A DNA stretch of 64,000 nucleotides, taken from Mytilisepta virgata. Lineage: Eukaryota; Mollusca; Bivalvia; Mytilida; Mytilidae. A program made the translations under genes and the position numbers. This document shows positions 59,501 to 64,000 of the stretch, piece by piece. How positions within the stretch are numbered: position 1 is the first letter of the stretch; each line of letters starts with the position of its first letter. Location: assembly GCA_028015205.1 (NCBI GenBank), contig CM051517.1, positions 42,171,135 to 42,235,134 of the forward strand, given 5' to 3'. The notes under the pieces were generated by a model, which searched no databases, was not told the origin of the DNA, and saw only the letters and a list, made by a program, of their open reading frames with translations.

Positions 59501-60361
59501 TAAATCCCATGACTGAAAATAAAACCTCTCAGAGAGTTCTCTGAATATATGTAATTCTTTTATATTACTGTTGACAACGTAACAGATGGTCTATCTTGAT
59601 CAGATAAATTACCTCTAAAATAGTAACAAATTCTCAAATAATCAACATAGTCTTCTTTAGCAAAGAGGATAAGTGAAAACAAATGTCTATAATAACTATT
59701 ACACAACATGATGTATGATTGTCTTAATTATATACATGTAAATACAAATATTGCAAATAGTTCTATATTTGGTAAAAAAAAAATACAAATACATCAAAAG
59801 CCATCTAATACTAGGCCTGCTTTGAGAATTTAACTCCAACAACTAGTGCTATTTTTGGCAAAGCTATGAAAATTTAACACCAGTAAGTATTAACTATTGT
59901 ACTATTTCTGGCAGAGATCAATCAGGATCTTTTAATAATGTATGTAAGTAACATTTATGTTATAGAACTATGTACTATTTCTGGCAGGATTCCATTTAGT
60001 GTACCGTCAGTACTATTGGAATAATCAATCAAAGTACTGTTAGTACTGACTTGTAGCTAATCAACAAAACTATGATCAATCAAAACTTTACTAGTAAGAG
60101 AATTCTCAGAATACTTAACATTGTTTTACTGTAAAACATGCAAATATTACTCTATCAGCATAAATTATATATCCCTACTCAATACTATGTAGTTGGATTT
60201 TAATAGAAATTGACTGTTTTGATATCATGCAGACATTTTCAGGAGCAAAAAAGAGACAACATCATATCAGAGGAGAGAATTTACCTGTTCTCGTTGGTAT
60301 AATCATATCTGGGTTGGGGATCTGGATCATGATTATTTACATCATAACTGGCATCTTCATC
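35018..60361 (-). CDS. FURIN: Furin-type proprotein convertase, membrane isoform (5' partial)
   Basis: Exons in transcript order: 60361-60285, 54820-54732, 51918-51746, 50767-50555, 47740-47640, 47116-47013, 45041-44924, 44294-43993, 36838-36707, 35577-35018. They join in frame to 622 residues. H27 sits in [11 protein letters not shown], the oxyanion N128 in WASGNGG and the nucleophile S201 in HTGTSASAP. The P domain is about 290-410 with [13 protein letters not shown]. Then come Cys-rich furin-like repeats (about 427-518), a helix (about 529-555) and a cytosolic tail with YNGI (577-580), like the YKGL sorting signal of vertebrate furin. The protease cleaves proproteins after dibasic sites in the Golgi and at the cell surface (family knowledge). 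RRGE stands where vertebrate furin has RGD. Signal peptide, prodomain and catalytic Asp exons are not seen. Confidence 0.93.
35819..35896. repeat. Small inverted repeat (CCGTATCACCC ends)
   Basis: CCGTATCACCC at 35819-35829 and GGGTGATACGG at 35886-35896 are exact inverse copies, with GATATTGG/ATATCA-like words inside. A further GGGGTGATGATATCG follows the SINE at about 36355. It lies in the last furin intron. Confidence 0.65.
35994..36340 (-). repeat. tRNA-derived SINE with 13-bp target duplication
   Basis: Same family and orientation as 19099-19454. The B box GGTTCGATCCC is on the minus strand (plus 36278-36288). The flanks AGGGATATGATAA (35981-35993) and AGGAATATGATAA (36341-36353) differ by one base. 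Confidence 0.9.
36707..36838 (-). CDS. FURIN: Furin exon: last P-domain strand, start of Cys-rich region
   Basis: A 132 bp exon encoding [20 protein letters not shown], then the linker [12 protein letters not shown] and [12 protein letters not shown]. Donor GTAAGTAG. It is the membrane-isoform counterpart of the 40188 exon. Confidence 0.9.
36839..38020 (-). other. Furin intron, AT-rich part
   Basis: No exon. A (TTGA)n tract and TTGTTTAACGCCGTGCTGG at about 37577-37650 look like the 3' end of another SINE copy (plus-strand text). Confidence 0.5.
38021..38827 (+). mobile_element. F1 element (variant 5' hairpin)
   Basis: It starts AACTAGAGGCTCAGAGGGCT, where CTCAG-AGGG-CTGAG forms the hairpin, then TGCTCACCTGG. 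Two internal units carry CATGGCGGCCATGTTTGT and CATGACGGCCATGTTTGT. It ends GACGGACGCCAAGTGATGA, CTCACATGG and GCCAGGTGAGCTAAAAA. It lies between the two alternative furin 3' ends. Confidence 0.85.
38933..38938 (-). terminator. Candidate poly(A) signal for Thr-rich furin isoform
   Basis: AATAAA on the minus strand, about 660 bp after the stop of the alternative exon and just before the F1 element at 38021-38827. Confidence 0.3.
39596..40188 (-). CDS. FURIN: Furin alternative terminal exon (Thr-rich tail)
   Basis: It follows a GTTTACAG acceptor, enters in phase 1 and stays open for 197 codons to TAA. The first 20 residues align with those of exon 36838-36707 ([18 protein letters not shown] against [18 protein letters not shown]). 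The two are thus alternatives rather than successive exons. No phase-1 donor was found that would let it splice on. Confidence 0.8.
39596..60361 (-). CDS. FURIN: Furin-type convertase, alternative Thr-rich C-terminal isoform
   Basis: It uses the same first eight exons as the membrane isoform, then 40188-39596 instead of 36838-36707 and 35577-35018. The join is in frame and gives 589 residues. The new tail begins [20 protein letters not shown] (last P-domain strand). It continues with a Tyr/Asn/Gln-rich stretch, a Thr-rich run (about 488-506) and a C terminus with a short hydrophobic stretch (MNLLFIIVF). It has no Cys-rich repeats and no long membrane helix, so it may be secreted. Alternative C termini are known for Drosophila furin 1. 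That this isoform is transcribed is inferred from frame and homology alone. Confidence 0.75.
40753..41513 (+). mobile_element. F1 element copy in furin intron
   Basis: It starts AACTAGAGGCTCTAAAGAGC, then CGCTCACTTGG. It has units of about 165 bp (GACAAGAAGATTTTAAA, GCCATCTTGGTAGACAG) and ends GGATGCCAAGTAATGGC, then GGCCAGGTGAGCTAAAAA. It is more decayed than the copy at 27472. Confidence 0.8.
41514..43992 (-). other. Furin intron without recognised gene
   Basis: AT-rich. The only structure noticed is an imperfect foldback at 42310-42445. Confidence 0.5.
42310..42445. repeat. Imperfect foldback (MITE-like)
   Basis: TTCATTGCAGCCA, then TTAGATTTTAA, on the left mirrors TTAAAATCT, then TATGGCTGTGATGAA, on the right. 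The inner AAATTTTACCC/GGGATAAAATTT words pair as well. Confidence 0.55.
43993..44294 (-). CDS. FURIN: Furin exon: core of P domain
   Basis: A 302 bp exon of 100 whole codons with [53 protein letters not shown] and [17 protein letters not shown] replaces the RGD of vertebrate furin. It ends in phase 1, the point where the two 3' ends diverge. Confidence 0.94.
44924..45041 (-). CDS. FURIN: Furin exon: start of P domain
   Basis: A 118 bp exon encoding [20 protein letters not shown], then [18 protein letters not shown]. The SHxxGYGxxDA motif marks the catalytic/P-domain border. Confidence 0.92.
45185..45672. mobile_element. Hairpin-ended tandem-repeat element, family F4
   Basis: The left hairpin is GTGAGG-GGA-CCTCAC, followed by CTATACCCTCCGC. 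The right end is TATACCCCC (a C run, then A run), closed by GGGGGTATA. Two units 169 bp apart (GCTTCTGATGAAGYATGTTG at 45221 and 45390) lie between. It sits in the furin intron between exons 47013 and 45041. Confidence 0.75.
45959..46139. mobile_element. Foldback MITE, almost fully palindromic
   Basis: ACAATAGTTGCTTATATAG on the left is mirrored by CTATATCAGCAACTATTGT on the right. Pairing continues through ATTATCATGATA, GACTGCCC, GATATTGCCT and ACATTGAT almost to the centre at CTGCAG. It is about 180 bp long and transcribed as part of the furin intron, where it would form a long hairpin. Confidence 0.85.
46140..47012 (-). other. Furin intron with unclassified repeat text
   Basis: TTTATTTCATTGAA recurs at about 46142 and 46428 and links to the foldback. 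GCGAGCGCAGCAAGCCC at about 46632 resembles the hairpin-type ends of other families, but its partner end was not found. Confidence 0.4.
47013..47116 (-). CDS. FURIN: Furin exon: end of catalytic domain
   Basis: A 104 bp exon encoding [20 protein letters not shown], then [14 protein letters not shown]. It matches the LTWRDxQHxxVxTS block at the end of the catalytic domain. Confidence 0.92.
47640..47740 (-). CDS. FURIN: Furin exon: catalytic Ser
   Basis: A 101 bp exon encoding [20 protein letters not shown], then [13 protein letters not shown]. It holds the GTSASAP nucleophile motif. The donor is GTAAGTAA. Confidence 0.94.
47741..50554 (-). other. Furin intron without recognised gene
   Basis: AT-rich. 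A block near 49540-49620 (GGCCTTGTGCACAACCGAAAAG) is a weak relative of the repeated block at 22315-22880. Nothing else recognised. Confidence 0.45.
50555..50767 (-). CDS. FURIN: Furin exon: oxyanion-hole Asn
   Basis: A 213 bp exon of 71 whole codons: [17 protein letters not shown], then [17 protein letters not shown] and [16 protein letters not shown]. The Asn of ASGNGG forms the oxyanion hole, as in furin (PC2 has Asp here), which argues for a furin rather than PC2. Confidence 0.94.
51020..51661. mobile_element. MITE-like element with about 36-bp inverted ends
   Basis: GAGGCCTTATATTTTTACTT, then TTGGTTTACAGAT, at the left is inverted in ATCCGTAAACCAA, then AATAAATGGCCTT, at the right, with a few mismatches. 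Non-coding interior of about 570 bp. It lies just downstream of (in transcript sense) the 51746 exon. Confidence 0.65.
51746..51918 (-). CDS. FURIN: Furin exon: GVRMLDG to DGITK
   Basis: A 173 bp exon encoding [20 protein letters not shown] and [20 protein letters not shown], among the most conserved convertase segments. The acidic DDD contributes to the basic-residue pocket in the family. It leaves in phase 0. Confidence 0.94.
52340..52985 (-). repeat. Interspersed repeat, inverse of 21350-22235
   Basis: Contains AATGACCCCC, a C/A run, CCAATTCCAACCTGTTTTTC and TATGTCCGCAAATATTTGTA. These are the reverse complement of the start of the 21350 copy. Its internal phrases (CATTAAAATCGGATGAA) also match. 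Confidence 0.65.
53135..53215 (+). repeat. AT minisatellite, about 35-bp period
   Basis: ACGCTATACTTCTATTTATA plus (TA)n, with starts at about 53135, 53170 and 53204. Confidence 0.8.
53332..54604 (+). mobile_element. F1 element with six 166-bp tandem units
   Basis: It starts AACTAGAGGGTCTCAAGAGC, then CGCTCCCCTG. It ends ACGACGACAACGGACGATGG, GACGCCAAGTGATG and a hairpin GCTCACTTGGCCC-ttc-GGGCCAGGTGAGC. Unit starts (GGATGATGGATCGGC) are at 53586, 53752, 53918, 54084, 54250 and about 54409, so 166 bp apart four times. Open frames through the units are by-products of the repeat. Confidence 0.9.
54732..54820 (-). CDS. FURIN: Furin exon: catalytic His
   Basis: An 89 bp exon encoding [20 protein letters not shown], then GVAYNAKIG. 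The His of the Ser-protease triad is the first complete residue. Acceptor TTTTCAG and donor GTAAAATT fit. Confidence 0.93.
54821..57204 (-). other. Furin intron without recognised gene
   Basis: AT-rich. CAAACTAGAAGCTCTGAGGG at about 55078 resembles an isolated F1 5' end. No exon-like segment was seen. Confidence 0.45.
57688..57848 (+). repeat. 35-bp minisatellite inside F2
   Basis: Unit TTGCTATTGCGCAATACTGT, then GCAATTGAAGATTTC. Unit starts 57691, 57726, 57761, 57796 and 57831 are exactly 35 bp apart. Each unit carries the palindrome ATTGCGCAAT or a one-base variant. Confidence 0.9.
58390..59010 (+). repeat. Four 161-bp tandem units of F2
   Basis: AATTCCTAAACTGTTGGGAC recurs at 58401, 58562, 58723 and (one change) 58883, so the period is 160-161 bp. 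The units are nearly identical, which points to recent expansion. Confidence 0.9.
59098..60284 (-). other. Furin intron without recognised gene
   Basis: AT-rich. The phrase ACTATTTCTGGCAG recurs at about 59900 and 59970, as the only repeat noticed. Confidence 0.45.
60285..60361 (-). CDS. FURIN: Furin exon: region before catalytic His
   Basis: A 77 bp exon between TTTTTCAG and GTAAATTC. It encodes [20 protein letters not shown] and YTNENR. The DxDPxPRYD and NEN(K/R) block directly precedes HGTRC in all furins. It leaves in phase 2. Confidence 0.9.
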
Positions 60362-63300
60362 CTGAAAAATTAGATATTAAAAACCATTTTAACATCATAC
60401 ACTCTTATCAATTTAAATCAAACATATTAAGATAGTAAAAGAACTAAGAAAACCAAGGACACATACATATCATAAAGGAATCATCATTGTAGTTTGTTCA
60501 ACAAACCATTTCAGTATATAGCACTTCGGCATTAGTAAACAAGACATTTTTTTCAATAAATAAGTGATCATATAATGAGATAAAACATAAAGGTTTTATA
60601 TCTGATCATGAAATCCTGATTTCCTGTCAATAAAACTCTTCAAACTTGTTTTCTTTCACAACAGTAGATATATAAATGTAAGATATTGATGAGGGATATA
60701 TTCATCATATCCAATTTGGACATATAGGCTAGACTGGGGTGAGAATGGGTCAAACAGATGTTTTCTGTCTTATGTTTGTGTTGAATATAAAAATAGAGAT
60801 GTTTTTATCTTTATTTCAAAAACAAGAGTTGAATTCCAGAGTTCAATAGTTAATCATGATAACAACAACTTGTTTACACATCAATACTTAAAACTAGTAT
60901 TATATCTAAAATAAACATGATAAACAAACTCACTTTCTTTAAAGGAATTTTGGGGGGAAAATTTCCAAACTCTACAAGAGAATGTTTCAGATGGTCCTAA
61001 GTGTGCAGAAAGTAATAATTCTTATACCATCTATGCAAAATATAATATCACAATAAATTTAAAATTTCATTTTGCCCTTGTTCTTATTTCAGCAGGATGG
61101 CATATTATAAAAAAAAATGTGTTGGGTTTGAGGTATGTAAAACATGGCCTGGCTCAAGATTTACAATATGTCCAGCAGACCTTTGGAAGCATTTGATGAC
61201 ACATCCCTTTTAAATGTGAGTTCAAATTGTTTGTAATGTTTTATCCTAACTCTCTCTGTTTCTTATTTGTTTTAAGGTTTTATATTTGTTTTTCTATTTT
61301 TTGCATTGCTATTCACCTAAATTTGACCTGTCTATGAATTATTAATTCTTCCATCTTATAGCTTCAGTATTCTTTTGTTAACTTTAGACAATTTAAAAGA
61401 ACTTGATAGAAAGTAGAGACTGTATTCTATAACCTATCAATAGTCGGTACCATTATATCCTAATGTCCAAGTATAGATTTTTCTGTCAAACAAGATAGAT
61501 TGGATGATCTTTGAAGCCAGAAATTATATAGGAAAAAGCTGGAAGATACTGACATTTATCAATCAATAATTCAAATTCCTATAAAATTATACATTTATGT
61601 GACTTTTCTCAATAAAACAGAAATTATTCTCTATTAATCTTTAATTGCATTCTTAATTTGTTAAGAGGTCATAAATTACAGATTAAATGAGCTATTAAGA
61701 TAGAGGCACTTTTGAAACATATGATTAAAAATATTTTTTAAAACATCACATCTAAGTAGTAAAATTAAATAGATCTTACTGATTCAGTTTATTAATTTTG
61801 TAGTGATTCTTCATATGTTCAAAGAGAACAATTAATATTTCTAGTGTTTGAAGTGAAGAGATGAGTTATGTATTGTCTCATCAGCCTTAATAATGGGTTT
61901 TAAGATTTTAATCTAACATATAAATAACTTCTATAAATTACAATCAGAACATTACTATGAAAACTCAGCTTGCTTCCTACTTAATTATTTTCTTGTTCTT
62001 AAGTACAATATATATTCCACATGAGGCACTAGAACTTCACTTCACTAAAATAACATACATTTGTAATATTGTATGTATTGATAGGAAAATCTGAAATTAT
62101 TCCTGCAGAAATAAACAAATTAATATATATCAAGGTAACAAATATCACTATGTCCTTTCCTATTTAGTTAGGATTTTCCCTAAAATTATTTATCTATTTT
62201 TGTCTTTCTAATCATTCTGAGAATTCATTTTAGGGAAGAAAATATGGAATAAAGGGACATAATACATCCACTAGCTTCCACATATGCTTCAAAGGCAAAA
62301 ACTGTACAAATAACAACAAATATAAGCAGGATCTCAGAGATTTCTGTAAATTACTTATATTGTAAGGATGTTTTCTTCATTATTACCAATGACTACATAA
62401 CAATCAATTATTTACCTCATTAATTTTTAATTGTGCTACATAGCCTGAAATAGCAATTACACCCAAGATCATTGGTAATCATTGGCAATACAATACAAAT
62501 AAACATATATACTTTGTAGATCTTTTCACATTAGACACTAATATCTATTTGCTTATGTAACAGGTAATTGCAGAAAACAAGTTCTTCAGGTGTGTTATAT
62601 GAATTTCCCCTATCAACATCTTCAGACTCATATTACTGAATACAGGAATTGCTCCTTTCATCTTTTCAATACAATTACTGGCAGTTGGTAGGCTTCCAGA
62701 TTATTTTTTATGTTAAGTTTTCATTTAAATCTAAATTAAGATTATAAAGAGATGTAATATTGCAGGTTGTCGGGAGGTGATAAGAAAACTTTAAAGATGA
62801 TAGTAGTTTCCAAGATTATAGGATTCTGACCTGATTTTTACTCTGATAAAACAGCATATCACCCAGATAATCAACTGTAAGCTGATTACTAGATCAACAG
62901 TAGGTTGTTAAGTACCTTAAGATTTCCTCTGGAACTTATGTACTAGTTCAAATATATTAATTCTGAATATATATATATATTAGTTTTGTATGGTGTTTTA
63001 TTGGCCATGGATAGCACACTATGACAGAAAATTTTAAAAAATATCACATTTCTGCGACGTAACACACTTAGCAAATGAAACTTATCAGGAAGGGGAAAAT
63101 ATTGAAAAATCTTGATTAAATTTCTAAATACACCCTTTCAATCAATGGTATGGTACTATGATCTCATCAAAACTTCATTAACCTACTTTATCCTTATATA
63201 TAACCTCTCAGTATAGTACGAACGAACTTCATTAAGAATTTAATTCTGAAGATTTACACTGCCAGAATTCTCTATGATATCTGTAATTCCTGTAGGATAT

Positions 63301-64000
63301 ATTTGATCTCACTCATCTAAGTATTCCAATCTGCTTTGTGACATTAGGAGACAGTAGGTTCAAGACAGATAAATTGGAAAACTTCATATATATTTCTTTA
63401 ATGATCCAATAGTCTGAGAAATGGAAAAAATGTCTCAATATATTTATAAAATTGCTATCACAGGATTAAAATTTGAATAGGACACAATATTTATGTCACA
63501 ATAATACAGAAGCGAGACTGGTTTAAGAAATCTTTAACTATAAAGGGGTAATTCTGGGCAGATAATTTACCAAACAGACTGCTTTATTCTTTTAGTTATG
63601 TGAAATTATTTTCCAATGGTTTTTGTCTTTATTTTTTGCAGGTATTTTTGGGGTTATTTTGTTCTTCTGTAAATAGCTGTTTCAGTGGTAGATGACCCAT
63701 CGATCTCCTATTGTTGTGATGTCCGATCAGAATTGTTTTGTCATACAGTGTAATGTTATTTAACATCGTCGACTGTGCTCAATGAATTTACCTAAGTTCA
63801 TGAAACCTAAAAATCAAGTATTTATCCTCATTCTGCTGCGCTCCACACGGGAAAGACATCAATTTTAAAAACTTGCTGACCATTTGAAGAAGACCAATTT
63901 TTACTGCTGTGTTGCCAAGTTACACCAGTGGTGTCATGAAACAATAAAATCCATCAGTGGAAAATATAAACCTGGATAGTTTCTTTCATTTGAGTGCACT
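60362..64000 (-). other. Furin intron upstream of first visible exon
   Basis: The exon with the catalytic Asp (a DDG motif) was sought on the minus strand and not seen. The sequence is AT-rich, nearly free of the repeat families found elsewhere, with a short (TA)n run at about 62970. The upstream exons probably lie past the right edge. Confidence 0.45.

Overview
The window is animal nuclear DNA: AT-rich, with GT-AG introns, long UTRs and many interspersed repeats. Gene sequence and repeat content point to a bivalve mollusc, most likely a mytilid mussel. That placement rests on recognising repeat and protein families by eye, not on a database search.

Two host genes converge. From the left edge to about 10 kb, on the + strand, lie the last five coding exons of a basigin/CD147-neuroplastin type protein: two Ig domains, a transmembrane helix with an embedded Glu, and a short tail. 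About 3 kb of 3' UTR follows. The signal-peptide exon is not in view. From 60.4 kb down to 35.0 kb, on the - strand, lie the His, oxyanion-Asn and Ser catalytic exons, the P domain and two alternative 3' ends of a furin-type proprotein convertase. Its signal peptide, prodomain and catalytic-Asp exons are upstream (coordinates above 60.4 kb) and were not found. All exon junctions given here keep phase and reading frame. The two furin 3' ends both start in phase 1 and encode alternative versions of the last P-domain strand. One leads to a Cys-rich region, a membrane anchor and a YxxPhi tail. The other leads to a Thr-rich tail and a stop.

The 20 kb between the genes (10-30 kb) and the furin introns are filled with mobile elements. 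They include several families whose ends are short hairpins around tandem 160-650 bp units, a 2.85 kb foldback element nested in one of these, tRNA-derived SINEs in one orientation, MITEs, a reverse-transcriptase fragment and a MULE-like transposase remnant. No bacterial-type systems, CRISPR arrays, rRNA genes or functional tRNA genes were seen.

The most interesting points are the mutually exclusive furin 3' ends, the hairpin-ended element families that share a 3' module, the promoter-like motif cluster in the foldback element's inverted repeats, and a triplicated exon end with splice donor in the basigin gene.
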